A stretch of DNA of 34,290 nucleotides from Melioribacteraceae bacterium (lineage in GTDB: Bacteria; Bacteroidota; Ignavibacteria; Ignavibacteriales; Melioribacteraceae), in NCBI GenBank assembly GCA_024103215.1, contig JAGFIY010000066.1:1-34290 (forward strand), in the 5' to 3' direction. A model generated the notes under the pieces. It did not search any database and was not told the DNA's origin. It saw only the letters and a program-made list of their open reading frames with translations. Position numbers and translations under genes: made by a program. This document shows positions 16,597 through 26,023 of this stretch, in pieces. The first letter of the stretch is position 1, and each line of letters starts with the position of its first letter.

Positions 16597-18019
16597 CGCC
16601 GGCTGTTTCAGGTAATTGTTCCGGAACATCTGAGTGAATTAGTTCCATATTTTCAAAACGCGCATACTGTTTAATAAATCTCATTTTCACTTCACCAATA
16701 GGACCGTTCCTCTGCTTTCCGACAATTACTTCTGCAACACCTTCGGTGGAATTTCCTTGTCTATCGGTTTCAAGTCCATAAGCTTCTGCTCTGTATAAGA
16801 ATAAGACAACGTCAGCATCTTGTTCGATAGAACCTGATTCACGCAAGTGAGAAAGCATCGGACGCTTATCGGATGATTGCTCCACAGCACGGTTCAACTG
16901 CGAAAGTGCAATAACCGGAACATTCAATTCTTTCGCAAGAGCTTTTAATGATCTTGAGATATTCGAAATCTCCCTCTCACGGCTTTCGGAAGAACCGGGA
17001 CCCGACATAAGCTGAAGGTAATCTATTACTATCAATTTTATATCTTTCTCTGCTTTCAACCTTCTGGCTTTTGCACGAATTTGAAGTACTGTTTGACCCG
17101 GAGTATCGTCGATATAAATCGGGGCTTTACTCAGTTTGTGTGCTGTTCGACTGATCCTTGGACCTTCTTCAGCCTTGAATTTACCTGTTCTAACGCTGTG
17201 TGCATTTATTCTTGCTTCCGCACAAATTAAACGGGTGACAAGTTGAATTGTTGCCATTTCCAAACTGAAAATTGCAACTCCCATATTATGATCAACAGCA
17301 GCATTTCGTGCGGCAGAAAGAGCAAATGCAGTTTTTCCCATTGAAGGTCTTGCCGCAACAATTATCAAATCCGATTTTTGAAATCCGCCGAGTATGTCGT
17401 CTAATTCAATAAAACCACTGGGTACCGAAAAAGATGAAATATTTTGAGAATGTATCGCTTCGATATGTTCCAAGGCTTCTTTAACAGCTTTGTCCATCGA
17501 TTTGTAAGATTCTGTTAATCCTTGTTCGGTAATTTGGAAAACACGTCTTTCAGCCGCATCCAGAATATCGAACACATCGTCTTTTCCATCGTAGGCACTT
17601 CCTGCAATTTCAAGGGAAGTTGATATCAGTTCTCGGAGAATCCATTTCTCAAAGATCAATCTTGCATGAAATTCAACATTTGCAGCCGAGGAAATGTCCT
17701 GTGTAAGCTGACTTATATATGCAGCACCACCGGATATCTTAAGTTTATCTGTTTTCTTCAATTCCTCGTAAAGAGAAACCGAATCGATAGGTTCGTTCGA
17801 TTCCGAGAGATTTATCATCGCTTCAAAAATCACTGAATTCTGAGGATCATAAAAGTGTTCGGGTTTTAAGACTTCCAGAACTTTTGAGATTGCTTTTGGA
17901 TCAAGCAAAATTGCCCCTAAAACGGCACGCTCTGTTTCGACAGATTGCGGTGGCTGTTTAGTAGCAGATTTTAAGTCTTCTATCGTAATTGATTTTTCGT
18001 TTTTAGATTTCTTCGCCAT
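16577..18019 (-). CDS. dnaB: Replicative DNA helicase DnaB
   Basis: The 480-residue product has the N-terminal DnaG-interacting domain (PQSVETERAVLGAILLD, about 24-40), a linker, and a RecA-type C-terminal domain with Walker A ARPSMGKTA at 223-231, VIDYLQLM (Walker B) and LSQLNRAVE. DnaB is the hexameric helicase that unwinds DNA at the fork. There is no intein. It begins 3 bases after the udg stop, so udg and dnaB form a transcript together with the overlapping DUF1460 gene. The C-terminus is mildly acidic (GDDDYPI). Confidence 0.97.
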   Translation of the reverse strand: MAKKSKNEKSITIEDLKSATKQPPQSVETERAVLGAILLDPKAISKVLEVLKPEHFYDPQNSVIFEAMINLSESNEPIDSVSLYEELKKTDKLKISGGAAYISQLTQDISSAANVEFHARLIFEKWILRELISTSLEIAGSAYDGKDDVFDILDAAERRVFQITEQGLTESYKSMDKAVKEALEHIEAIHSQNISSFSVPSGFIELDDILGGFQKSDLIIVAARPSMGKTAFALSAARNAAVDHNMGVAIFSLEMATIQLVTRLICAEARINAHSVRTGKFKAEEGPRISRTAHKLSKAPIYIDDTPGQTVLQIRAKARRLKAEKDIKLIVIDYLQLMSGPGSSESREREISNISRSLKALAKELNVPVIALSQLNRAVEQSSDKRPMLSHLRESGSIEQDADVVLFLYRAEAYGLETDRQGNSTEGVAEVIVGKQRNGPIGEVKMRFIKQYARFENMELIHSDVPEQLPETAGDDDYPI

Positions 18020-18022
18020 TCT

Positions 18023-18781
18023 TTACCCTGCTAATTCATCGTAAAGTTTTCTAAACTTCTGAACATCTTCCCAACATCCCTTTTTCCAATTTGGATTTCG
18101 CAGCAGTGCCGCCGGATGATAAGTAACCATAGTTTTTATCCCTTCGAATTCATACACATTGCCACGCATTTTTGTAAGACTTGTGTTTAGATTAAGCAAA
18201 CCTTTTGCGGCAACCAAGCCCAAACATAAAATAACTTTTGGCTTAATCAATTCTATTTGCTTTATGAGGTAAGGCATACACGTTGTCATTTCTTCGGGAA
18301 GCGGATTTCTGTTATTGGGTGGTCGGCATTTAAGAATATTTGCTATATATACTTCCTCTCGTTGAAATTTTATAGCAATCAATATATCATTGAGAAGCTT
18401 TCCTGCTCGTCCAACAAACGGCTCGCCTTGTTTATCCTCTTCAGCACCGGGAGCCTCGCCTATTAACAGAACCTCAGCATTTGGATTACCGGTTCCGAAT
18501 ACGAAATTGGTTCTTGTAGCACCTAATGAACACTTCTGACAACCTGCAATTAATTTATTTAATTCATTCAATGATTTTGCTTTTTGGAAATCTTCTTGGA
18601 ATAGATTGGGCACGTATTTCTCTTCATTTTTTTTTGGTAATAAATTTAGTGTTTCTTTTTCGTACACTATTTTTTCTTCGCGAGTGTTAAGATCGAGGGT
18701 AACAAATAGCTCATCTCCGAAAATCTCTTTTTGATCCTTTAATGATTCAATAATCTGGTCGTTTAGTGATATTTCTGACAT
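18023..18781 (-). CDS. udg: Family 4 uracil-DNA glycosylase with iron-sulfur cluster
   Basis: The 252-residue product has the four cysteines of the 4Fe-4S cluster (Cys81, Cys84, Cys152, Cys168) and the two catalytic motifs of family 4: GEAPGAEED at 108-116 and HPAALLR at 222-228. The enzyme removes uracil arising from cytosine deamination. The first 75 residues are a poorly conserved extension ahead of the catalytic domain, commonly seen in bacterial members. It directly precedes dnaB (3-base gap). Upstream lies the terminator of the rpoZ operon, so it should have its own promoter in the roughly 50 bases after that, where I see only a weak TATAATTG element. Confidence 0.95.
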   Translation of the reverse strand: MSEISLNDQIIESLKDQKEIFGDELFVTLDLNTREEKIVYEKETLNLLPKKNEEKYVPNLFQEDFQKAKSLNELNKLIAGCQKCSLGATRTNFVFGTGNPNAEVLLIGEAPGAEEDKQGEPFVGRAGKLLNDILIAIKFQREEVYIANILKCRPPNNRNPLPEEMTTCMPYLIKQIELIKPKVILCLGLVAAKGLLNLNTSLTKMRGNVYEFEGIKTMVTYHPAALLRNPNWKKGCWEDVQKFRKLYDELAG

Positions 18782-18832
18782 GATTCTTTCAATTATATTG
18801 GGACAGCAATTTGCTAAAAAATAGTTTAAAAC

Positions 18833-18861
18833 AAAAAAAAGCGGAAGTAAAACTTCCGCTT
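18833..18861 (-). terminator. Intrinsic terminator of the yicC-gmk-rpoZ operon
   Basis: On the minus strand a 10-bp perfect stem (AAGCGGAAGT/ACTTCCGCTT, arms 18852-18861 and 18839-18848) with a 3-base loop is followed by eight T residues. It lies 20 bases downstream of the rpoZ stop and ahead of udg. Confidence 0.92.
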
Positions 18862-18880
18862 CATTTAAGAAGGTTAAATT

Positions 18881-19186
18881 TTATTGTTCTTCCACAGAAT
18901 CTTCTTTGAATCGGAATTCCAGTTTTCCTTCCATTAGTTCTTTAAGTGCGAGAAGGTGAGGTTTGGGTTTATTTTCGAATTCCAGTGAAATTCTCGTTTG
19001 GTCGGGATTTTCACGTTCGTCAAATTCGTCTTCAACAGCCGGAATTATTGTGCTTAAAAGGGCATTAAACTGAAGTTTGTTTTCTGCATTTATAAGTCTT
19101 GCTTTTCTTGCAGCTACAATCACGCTTTCATAAACATTATCTGTATATTTCTCAACCTTTGCTATATCAACTGGTTCGATGTTCAT
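18881..19186 (-). CDS. rpoZ: DNA-directed RNA polymerase subunit omega
   Basis: The 101-residue product resembles the omega subunit of Bacteroidota/Chlorobi: NVYESVIVAARKARLINAE near residues 17-35 corresponds to the conserved NKYELVxxAxxRARQ helix, and the C-terminal KPHLLALKELMEGKLEFRF corresponds to the KPVxxALxEIxxGKI segment. Omega helps fold and hold the beta-prime subunit. It has a clear AAGGAG ribosome binding site 9 bases before the ATG and begins 17 bases after gmk; the yicC-gmk-rpoZ order is widely conserved. An insert between the two conserved helices (about residues 45-70, acidic) makes it longer than classical omega. Confidence 0.9.
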   Translation of the reverse strand: MNIEPVDIAKVEKYTDNVYESVIVAARKARLINAENKLQFNALLSTIIPAVEDEFDERENPDQTRISLEFENKPKPHLLALKELMEGKLEFRFKEDSVEEQ

Positions 19187-19203
19187 TTATCTTAACTCCT
19201 TAA

Positions 19204-19761
19204 TTAAATTACTTTTTTAACTATTTCTTTAATCTTCTTGATCGCGGATTCCAGATCGTCGTTAACTACAAGAAAATCAAATTTATCTTTGTAGCTCAGT
19301 TCAAGATCTATCCGGTCGAATCTTTTTTTCAAATCTTCTTCGCTTTCGGTCTTTCTTCTGCGAAGCCGGTCTTTCAATTCCGGAATGCTTGGAGGAGCAA
19401 TAAATATAAGAACTGCATCAGGATAAGTATTCTTTATTTTTAGCGCCCCTTTTACATCAACTTCAAAAACAATAATTTTACCGTTTTGAAGGTGATCGTC
19501 AATAATTTTTTTTAAAGTGCCGTAATAATAATCATAAAATCTCTCCCATTCAACGAATTCACCTGCATTAATTTTATTAATAAATTCGTCTTCGGAGATG
19601 AAAAAATAATCCTTCCCGTCTATTTCCGATCCTCTTTTCTCACGAGTGGTGGCAGAAATCGAAAAAATCCAATCTGGATTCTCATCCAGAAGGTTTCTGA
19701 CAATTGTTGTTTTCCCCGTACCGCTCGGAGCGGAGAAGACTAATAGCTTACCTTTTTTCAC
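19204..19761 (-). CDS. gmk: Guanylate kinase
   Basis: The 185-residue product has the P-loop APSGTGKTT at 11-19, the GMP-binding region SATTREKRGSEIDGKDYFFI, the FVEWERFYDYYYGT segment and the lid with RLRRRKTESEEDLKKR. It phosphorylates GMP to GDP. The start is GTG at 19761-19759, immediately after the TAA of yicC and in the same frame. The N-terminus KKGKLLVFSAPSG aligns with other guanylate kinases, so this start is right. No separate ribosome binding site is obvious, which suggests translational coupling. Confidence 0.97.
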   Translation of the reverse strand: MKKGKLLVFSAPSGTGKTTIVRNLLDENPDWIFSISATTREKRGSEIDGKDYFFISEDEFINKINAGEFVEWERFYDYYYGTLKKIIDDHLQNGKIIVFEVDVKGALKIKNTYPDAVLIFIAPPSIPELKDRLRRRKTESEEDLKKRFDRIDLELSYKDKFDFLVVNDDLESAIKKIKEIVKKVI

Positions 19762-20637
19762 TTATTCTATATTCTGAATTTGTTCCCTAATCTTTTCAAG
19801 TTCTTCCTTAATGAAGATTCCGAAAGCCGAAATGTCCGATGAAACTGATTTACTATTTATGGTATTGGCTTCACGGTTCATTTCCTGCGTAATAAAATTT
19901 AATTTTCTTCCTATTTCGTCTCCAGAAGCTAGAGTTTCGTTGAACATCTTTATATGACTTCTTAAACGCACGCATTCCTCGGTTGTATCGTATTTTTCGG
20001 CAAGCAGAGCAAGTTCTGTCTGAAGTCGTTCAGGATTATTTTCCAGCTCAATATACAACTGCTTAGCACGCTGTTTTAATTTTTCGAAGTAACCGGTAAC
20101 GGCATTTGGACTTATCTCTTCAATTTTTGTCACATAGTCTTCAATAAGTTTTATTCTATCAATCAAATCTTTTTCCAGTTCCTTCCCTTCGCTAGCGCGC
20201 ATTGTTTTCAGTTCTTCAACAGCTTTAGAAATTGCTTCACTCGCAAGTTCAAATTCTTTTTCCGGGTCAAAAATTGAATCAGTTAAAAATAAATTTTGAA
20301 ATTGAAGTAAATGATCAAAACCGATCTCGGTATCAATTCCGGATTTTAGAGAAAGTTCATTTAGTAGATCAACTGCAGTTTTTAAACCTTTTTCATCAAG
20401 AAAAAGTTGACGGTTATCCGATCCGTCTTTTTTCATAAAAACAGATAGAGCTATTTTGCCCCGTTTAAGATTCTTTCTTAAAATTTCGCGGACTGCAAAT
20501 TCCTTATCCGAAATACTTTTAGGCAAACGAATTGATACATCCAAAAATCTGTTGTTAAAACTTTTAATTTCGGCTTCAACCGAAACATCACCTTCTTGAA
20601 CAACTCCTTTCCCAAAACCGGTCATGCTGTAAAGCAT
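19762..20637 (-). CDS. yicC: YicC family endoribonuclease
   Basis: The product, 291 residues from the chosen ATG, opens with LYSMTGFGKG, the family's fixed N-terminus, contains EIKSFNNRFLDVSIRLP near residues 24-40 and ends in the DUF1732 domain with ECVRLRSHIKMF and GRKLNFITQEMNREANTINSK. YicC proteins are reported as endoribonucleases affecting small-RNA turnover and stationary-phase stress. In-frame codons GTG (20643) and ATG (20640) precede the chosen start. The ATG at 20637 is preferred because GGAG then lies 5 bases upstream and the N-terminus matches relatives. It is followed with no gap by gmk. Confidence 0.93.
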   Translation of the reverse strand: MLYSMTGFGKGVVQEGDVSVEAEIKSFNNRFLDVSIRLPKSISDKEFAVREILRKNLKRGKIALSVFMKKDGSDNRQLFLDEKGLKTAVDLLNELSLKSGIDTEIGFDHLLQFQNLFLTDSIFDPEKEFELASEAISKAVEELKTMRASEGKELEKDLIDRIKLIEDYVTKIEEISPNAVTGYFEKLKQRAKQLYIELENNPERLQTELALLAEKYDTTEECVRLRSHIKMFNETLASGDEIGRKLNFITQEMNREANTINSKSVSSDISAFGIFIKEELEKIREQIQNIE

Positions 20638-20699
20638 CATCACTCCAAAAAAATTTAATAAGAAAAATAGTTATTTATGAAATGGAACTAAAGATAAAA

Positions 20700-22829
20700 T
20701 TAAAAAGCTTCGCCAATGGCAAAATGAAATTGGAAAACGTTATCCTTAAAAATTCTTTTCTGCGTTATTGGACGAGGATCTTGTGGATCGTACAATTTAA
20801 AACCGAAATCAATTCTAAACGGAATGAATGAAGAATAATACCTAAACCCGAATCCTCCGGCAACCGCTATATCCTTAAGCACAATTTCGTTGTAATTATT
20901 CCAAACATTGCCGTAATCAATAAAAAGTGCTGAACCTATTTCCCCGAAAAGCCTGTTGCGTGATTCAATAGAACCTTCAAAAATTATAAAGCCGCCTGGT
21001 AAATTATTTTCGAAGAATACTGATTCAAGGTCTGCAATTGTCAATTCGGAAGGAAGTTCCGACACTGCGGGAATAAGTTCACGAGCAGCCCAGCCTCTCA
21101 CAGAGTTGCTTCCGCCTGCTGTAAATCTTTGATTTATCGGAATTTCCGCTTTATCACCGTTGTAAGCATGTAGAATTCCTCCGAGAAGTTTAATACCAAA
21201 TGCAGAAACCTTCGATTTATATACCGCCGGGAAATAAGACGCATTGACTAAAGCTTTATAATAGAGTGGAACTCCGGGTTTTTCTCCGGCAAGTTTATTG
21301 ATTAAAAAATTAATTCCATTTCCGTTCTCAAAGTTTGTCGAAATTCTGAACCCTCTCGTTGGGAAAAGTACATCGTTGGTGCGATTGCTGCCTAAAGTAA
21401 TACCGATAAGATTATTGTCAAAAGTAGATTGCTTTTCGCTCGAAGGAATTTCGGAGAGAAGTACAGCTGCTAATGAATCTACATCAACAAAATCTTGTAT
21501 TCCTTCAATTCTGTTTAATTCTGCTTTGAGCACTCTTAGAATATATTGATCTCGAAAAATTGCTTTGCTGTGTTCGTAATTAATATAAGTTACAAGTGAT
21601 GTGAGAAAAACATTTTGTGCAAGTTCAAAGTCGAAACTAAGCTTAGTACCTGTCAATGATTCATTATAATCTTGTCTTCGTTTTTGAACCGTGAGATAAT
21701 TCTCCCATCGAGTGTGAACTAGTTTACCGAAAAGCATAGGTTGTTCGAGAATTAATCGCAAATCGGAATAACCGTATATGTTTGTATCCGAAAGTGCGGG
21801 ATTCTGCAAAAACTCACTCAAATCCTTAGCTGCCGCGGAGGCTTGAAGCTGAAGCAATCTTGCATCTCCAAAGAAATTCTTTTTCGAAAAACCAAGCGAG
21901 AAACCTATGTTGAAAGTATTATCTTCGTTATTGAAAATAAGTTCTGGAATTAGTTCGTGCATCAGCCCTACATCGGTGTTTACGCGCACAGGAACCGTAT
22001 TTGCCACAGTATCGCCAATAACTTCGGTTACGCTTGCAAACTCGAATAAATTTGTTCTGTAAAGTCTGATTTGAGCCGAAACCATATCGTAAGAACTGTA
22101 ATAATCACCTGAATCTATACTTACTATCTCAGTTATCAAATCATCATCCACCAAATCCTTGCCGGGTCCTTCTTTAACAACTGACAAACCGTTTACTTTA
22201 TACCGCTTTCCGGGAATAAACGTAACATTTACATCAACTTTGTTTGATACAGTATCGATTAAAATCTCAGGAGGATCATAACCGAAAAACATGTAACCGT
22301 GGTTACGCATGTAATCCCGTGTAAAAATAAGTTCACGATTAACAAGACTTTCGTTGTAAATAATTGTAGAATCAATTTGATATTCATCGTTCACTGTTTT
22401 TACGAATTCCGACGGTATTGTCTCAAGTCCGAACTTGTTAAATTTTCTAAAAGTAAACGACGGACCTTCCTCAATATAAAATATTAAAAATACTTCCTCA
22501 TTCTCTCTGTCTAAAGTAAACTCGGATTTAACCTTCGCTTTGAAATAACCATTGATATTGTAAAAAAGTTCAAGTTGTTCGATATCAACAGGGATCATCA
22601 AAGAATCGAACAATATTTCAGATTCACCGAAAGGGGTAAAAGAATTAATAAATTGTGAAAAACCCGACGGACTTTCTTGCGAAGCAAGAATTGATTTCAA
22701 CTCATCTTCGCTGAATGAATTATTCCCTTCGAATGTTATTTCGGCAATCTCGTACTCAATGAGATTGCTTTGGGCATTCAAGCAAGAAAATGAAAAAAGC
22801 ACAATTAAATATATGATCAAACTATTCAC
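20700..22829 (-). CDS. Omp85 superfamily outer membrane protein (BamA/TamA-like)
   Basis: The 709-residue product has a signal peptide (first 19 residues, ending NAQ). POTRA-like beta-alpha repeats follow to about residue 290 (EITFEGNNSFSEDEL is the first). The C-terminal half is a surface-antigen beta barrel from near residue 300 to the terminal phenylalanine (FHFAIGEAF). The loop-6 motif, VRGW at 577-580 preceded by GGSNS, is the Omp85 hallmark. Only about two or three POTRA domains fit, fewer than the five of E. coli BamA, so a TamA-like or accessory assembly role is more likely than the essential BamA; this is uncertain. The start is GTG. It lies 32 bases downstream of the L,D-transpeptidase-like gene. 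Confidence 0.92.
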   Translation of the reverse strand: MNSLIIYLIVLFSFSCLNAQSNLIEYEIAEITFEGNNSFSEDELKSILASQESPSGFSQFINSFTPFGESEILFDSLMIPVDIEQLELFYNINGYFKAKVKSEFTLDRENEEVFLIFYIEEGPSFTFRKFNKFGLETIPSEFVKTVNDEYQIDSTIIYNESLVNRELIFTRDYMRNHGYMFFGYDPPEILIDTVSNKVDVNVTFIPGKRYKVNGLSVVKEGPGKDLVDDDLITEIVSIDSGDYYSSYDMVSAQIRLYRTNLFEFASVTEVIGDTVANTVPVRVNTDVGLMHELIPELIFNNEDNTFNIGFSLGFSKKNFFGDARLLQLQASAAAKDLSEFLQNPALSDTNIYGYSDLRLILEQPMLFGKLVHTRWENYLTVQKRRQDYNESLTGTKLSFDFELAQNVFLTSLVTYINYEHSKAIFRDQYILRVLKAELNRIEGIQDFVDVDSLAAVLLSEIPSSEKQSTFDNNLIGITLGSNRTNDVLFPTRGFRISTNFENGNGINFLINKLAGEKPGVPLYYKALVNASYFPAVYKSKVSAFGIKLLGGILHAYNGDKAEIPINQRFTAGGSNSVRGWAARELIPAVSELPSELTIADLESVFFENNLPGGFIIFEGSIESRNRLFGEIGSALFIDYGNVWNNYNEIVLKDIAVAGGFGFRYYSSFIPFRIDFGFKLYDPQDPRPITQKRIFKDNVFQFHFAIGEAF

Positions 22830-22861
22830 AAGATAATCACTTTTATGTTTGATAGTCTTTC

Positions 22862-23506
22862 TCAGTGTGTTACCTCTACTGGTGTTCCGATAGAAACCAC
22901 GGAAAATATTTCATCAATTGATTCGTCGCTTATTGCGATTGAGCCGTTTGTCCAGTTAAATGTAAAAGGAAGATTTTTGAAGATGAAATTGTAATCGCCA
23001 ATTCCGTGTATATAAATATCCGCACCCAATTTTGTCCCCGGATAGCTGCATTTGTTTGTTTTCATATATTCAATTATTGCGTTAAATTCCTCTTTTGTTA
23101 TAATTGAACTCTTAAAAGCTTCGGAAGCATCGTGAATATTTGGGAAGTCCAACCTGAGGCTTTTATGAAACTCCGATGAATCATTCATTTCACAGATTTT
23201 AAATTTTCCGGAGGGCGTGACAAAATCATTCTTACAACGTTTTATTTTCTCTGAGTTTTTTCCAAAAACCGCTTTATATTCTTTTACCAAAATCGTGTCC
23301 GAATAAAGTTGAAGCGAATAATTAGATTTGTCTATAAAAATCGAAACATTTTTCATTTCTTTTAAACCCTTATCCCTCATCTCTTCTTCTAATGTTTTTT
23401 CACCCGAGTTGAGAATTATTCCATAAATAATCATACCGGCAAAAAACAATATTATACTTATGCTGAAGTAAATAATTTTTCGAATCAAATCTTTATGCCG
23501 GTTCAT
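22862..23506 (-). CDS. L,D-transpeptidase-like (YkuD domain) protein lacking the catalytic cysteine
   Basis: The 214-residue product has one N-terminal membrane segment (residues 11-33) and a YkuD domain in the periplasm: VSIFIDKSNYSLQLY at 54-68, NDFVTPSGKFKI at 93-104, the conserved histidine in IHGIG (His167), and the active-site region TNGSIAIS at 186-193. Family enzymes that cross-link peptidoglycan have cysteine where this protein has Ser189 (codon TCA). Everything else in the motif is retained. It is therefore either an inactive scaffold or an enzyme with an altered nucleophile. It precedes the Omp85 gene by 32 bases, in the same probable operon. No ribosome binding site is clear. Confidence 0.87.
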   Translation of the reverse strand: MNRHKDLIRKIIYFSISIILFFAGMIIYGIILNSGEKTLEEEMRDKGLKEMKNVSIFIDKSNYSLQLYSDTILVKEYKAVFGKNSEKIKRCKNDFVTPSGKFKICEMNDSSEFHKSLRLDFPNIHDASEAFKSSIITKEEFNAIIEYMKTNKCSYPGTKLGADIYIHGIGDYNFIFKNLPFTFNWTNGSIAISDESIDEIFSVVSIGTPVEVTH

Positions 23507-23573
23507 CCGGAAATGATTTTTTAATTAAACTAAAAATATACAAAACAAGTAGTCATGAATAAATATCGAAAAT

Positions 23574-23603
23574 AAAAAAGGTACGCCAATTTGACGTACC
23601 TTT
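23574..23603 (-). terminator. Intrinsic terminator after the malic enzyme gene
   Basis: On the minus strand an 11-bp stem (arms 23593-23603 and 23577-23587, one G-U pair) with a 5-base loop is followed by six T residues. It is 34 bases past the malic enzyme stop. Confidence 0.88.
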
Positions 23604-23637
23604 AAATGAACTATCTTCATCAAAAAAGATTATTCAG

Positions 23638-25890
23638 CTATGATTTAACCGTAGCTTCAACAACTGATATTGCACTCATATTAATAATATCGTTAACGGA
23701 AGCGCCTCTCTGCAGAACATGAACAGGTTTTTTCATTCCCATCAAGATCGGGCCGATAACTGTTGCATCGGTTAATCTTTCAAGAAGTTTGTATGCAATG
23801 TTTCCTGAACTCAAATTGGGGAAAATAAGAATGTTTGCATCACCTTTAATGTTCGAGAAAGGAAATTCCTTTGTTGCAATTTTCGGTTCTACTGCTGTAT
23901 CTGCCTGCATATCACCATCGATAACTAGATCGGGTCGCTGTGATTTTACGATCTCAACAGCTTTAATAACCTTAGAAGTAAGCGGATGTTTAACACTTCC
24001 GAAATTGCTGAAAGATAGCATTGCAATTTTAGGAATAATATCAAATTGCCTTACTGTATCCGCAGCACTTATAGCAACTTCCGCAAGAATTTCTGCAGAG
24101 GGATCAAGATTAACTGTAGTATCAGCAAAGAAAAGAACTCTGCGTTTGATAATTATTATATAAAGTCCCGAAACAACTGTATTCCCCGGTTTAACACCTA
24201 TGCACTGCAGTGCCGGACGAATAGTTTGAGGATAGTGATAGGTTAGACCACCTATCAATGAATCAGCATCACCGCATTCAACCATCATTGCACCAAAATA
24301 ATTTCTATGGCTTAATGCCTCAACTGCAGCCGACCTCGTAATACCTTTCCTTTGTCTTTTTTCGTAAAACAGATCGATGTACTTCTGGGTAAGTTCGGAT
24401 TCTTTTGGATCGATTATTTCGTACTCTGAAAGATCATATCCGTATTCTACTATTTTCGATTTAATGATTTCCTCGTTACCTAAAAGGACAGGATTACCTA
24501 TATTATCAGTTTTAACATAATGTGCTGCTCTTATTATTTTTTCTTCTTCTCCTTCGGGATACACTATTTTTTTCGGATTTTTTTGTGCTTTGTGAACTAT
24601 TAATCTTGTGATCTGCTTTGAAAACCCCAAACGTTCCTGAAGTTCTTCTTCATACGATTTCCAATCTTTAATCGGTTTTCGAGCAACACCTGATTCGATA
24701 GCTGCTTTAGCAACTGCTGGTGCTACTTTCCATAATACTCTCGGATCAAATGGTTTTGGGATGATATATTCAGGTCCGAATGAAAAGTCTGTTCCCCCGT
24801 AAGCATTTATAACTACTTCGGGAACTTCTTCTTTAGCGAGATCAGCCAAGGCTTTAACAGCCGCCAATTTCATTTCTTCATTTATGGCTTTCGCCCTCAC
24901 GTCGAGCGCACCTCTAAAAATGAACGGGAATCCAAGTACGTTATTAACCTGGTTCGGATAATCGCTTCTTCCGGTTGCCATTATCAAATCTTTACGAACT
25001 TCGATAGCAACTTCGTAGCGAATTTCGGGATCCGGATTTGCCATTGCAAAAATTATAGGGTTAGCCGCCATTGACGCAACCATTTCTTTGCTAAGCAAAT
25101 CTGGTTTCGAAAGTCCCACAAATACATCGGCTCCTTTCATTGCGGCTTCCAAATCTTCGTAGATATTATCGATGGCATAAGCGGCTTTGTACTTGTTCAA
25201 ATCTTTTCTTTCTTTGTGGATCAAACCTTTCGAATCGAACAAACAAATATTTTCGCGCTTAACTCCTGCAGTCACATACAGATTGCTGCACGCAATTCCT
25301 GCCGCACCGGCACCCACTACAACTATTCGTATATCTTCCAATTTCTTTTTTGCAATTTCTACAGCATTCATAAGAGCTGCACAGGAAATGATGGCAGTTC
25401 CGTGCTGATCATCGTGGAAGATCGGGATATCCATTGTTTTCTTAAGTTCTTCTTCAATTTCAAAACATTCGGGAGCTTTGATATCCTCCAAGTTAATTCC
25501 GCCAAAAGTGGGTTCCAATAGTTGAACGGTTTTGATTACTTCCTTAGGGTCTTCGGTTTTCAATTCAATATCGAATACGTCAATATCAGCAAATCGTTTG
25601 AACAGCACACCTTTTCCTTCCATTACAGGTTTTCCTGCGTGCGGGCCTATGTTCCCGAGTCCTAAAACCGCAGTTCCGTTTGAGACTACCGCAACTAAAT
25701 TTCCTTTTGCAGTGTAGCTGTAGACATCATCGTCATTCTTGTGAATTTCACGGCAGGGTTCTGCAACACCTGGAGTATATGCAAGAGATAAATCTCTTGA
25801 AGTGTAACAAGGCTTTGTTGCAATCACCTCAATTTTACCGTGTCTGCCTTCTTTGTGATACCTAAGTGCTTCTTCTTTTGATATAGCCAT
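23638..25890 (-). CDS. maeB: NADP-dependent malic enzyme with C-terminal phosphotransacetylase domain
   Basis: The 750-residue product is the two-domain MaeB. The malic enzyme part (1-430) has YTPGVAEPC at 38-46, DDQHGTA at 160-166 and the dinucleotide-binding GAGAAG at 193-198. The phosphotransacetylase-like part (430-750) has [16 protein letters not shown] and ends [16 protein letters not shown]. MaeB decarboxylates malate to pyruvate with NADP+, and the C-terminal domain binds acetyl-CoA, giving allosteric control. It has its own space for a promoter (133 bases after frr) and a terminator on each side, so it is a single-gene unit between frr and the L,D-transpeptidase-like gene. The ATG has AAAGGA 7 bases upstream. 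Confidence 0.96.
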   Translation of the reverse strand: MAISKEEALRYHKEGRHGKIEVIATKPCYTSRDLSLAYTPGVAEPCREIHKNDDDVYSYTAKGNLVAVVSNGTAVLGLGNIGPHAGKPVMEGKGVLFKRFADIDVFDIELKTEDPKEVIKTVQLLEPTFGGINLEDIKAPECFEIEEELKKTMDIPIFHDDQHGTAIISCAALMNAVEIAKKKLEDIRIVVVGAGAAGIACSNLYVTAGVKRENICLFDSKGLIHKERKDLNKYKAAYAIDNIYEDLEAAMKGADVFVGLSKPDLLSKEMVASMAANPIIFAMANPDPEIRYEVAIEVRKDLIMATGRSDYPNQVNNVLGFPFIFRGALDVRAKAINEEMKLAAVKALADLAKEEVPEVVINAYGGTDFSFGPEYIIPKPFDPRVLWKVAPAVAKAAIESGVARKPIKDWKSYEEELQERLGFSKQITRLIVHKAQKNPKKIVYPEGEEEKIIRAAHYVKTDNIGNPVLLGNEEIIKSKIVEYGYDLSEYEIIDPKESELTQKYIDLFYEKRQRKGITRSAAVEALSHRNYFGAMMVECGDADSLIGGLTYHYPQTIRPALQCIGVKPGNTVVSGLYIIIIKRRVLFFADTTVNLDPSAEILAEVAISAADTVRQFDIIPKIAMLSFSNFGSVKHPLTSKVIKAVEIVKSQRPDLVIDGDMQADTAVEPKIATKEFPFSNIKGDANILIFPNLSSGNIAYKLLERLTDATVIGPILMGMKKPVHVLQRGASVNDIINMSAISVVEATVKS

Positions 25891-25977
25891 AGCTTATCCT
25901 TTGTTTTGCGATTAATCCATTTATAATAGATAAATTGAGTTATATATCTACTTAAAAATATCTATAATATTTAAAAC

Positions 25978-26003
25978 AAAAAAGCCCGGATGAACCGGAC
26001 TTT
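25978..26003 (-). terminator. Intrinsic terminator after frr
   Basis: On the minus strand arms 25995-26003 and 25981-25989 form a 9-bp stem with one G-U pair and a 5-base loop, followed by a run of T residues. It lies 20 bases past the frr stop and closes the rplM-to-frr block. Confidence 0.9.
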
Positions 26004-26023
26004 CATTTATTTTAAAAAAAAAT

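Noticed and set aside
16597-16629. Upstream start of the DUF1460 gene inside dnaB
   Set aside because: It would place 11 polar residues ahead of a good signal peptide and extend the overlap with dnaB; the ATG at 16596 gives a normal signal peptide.
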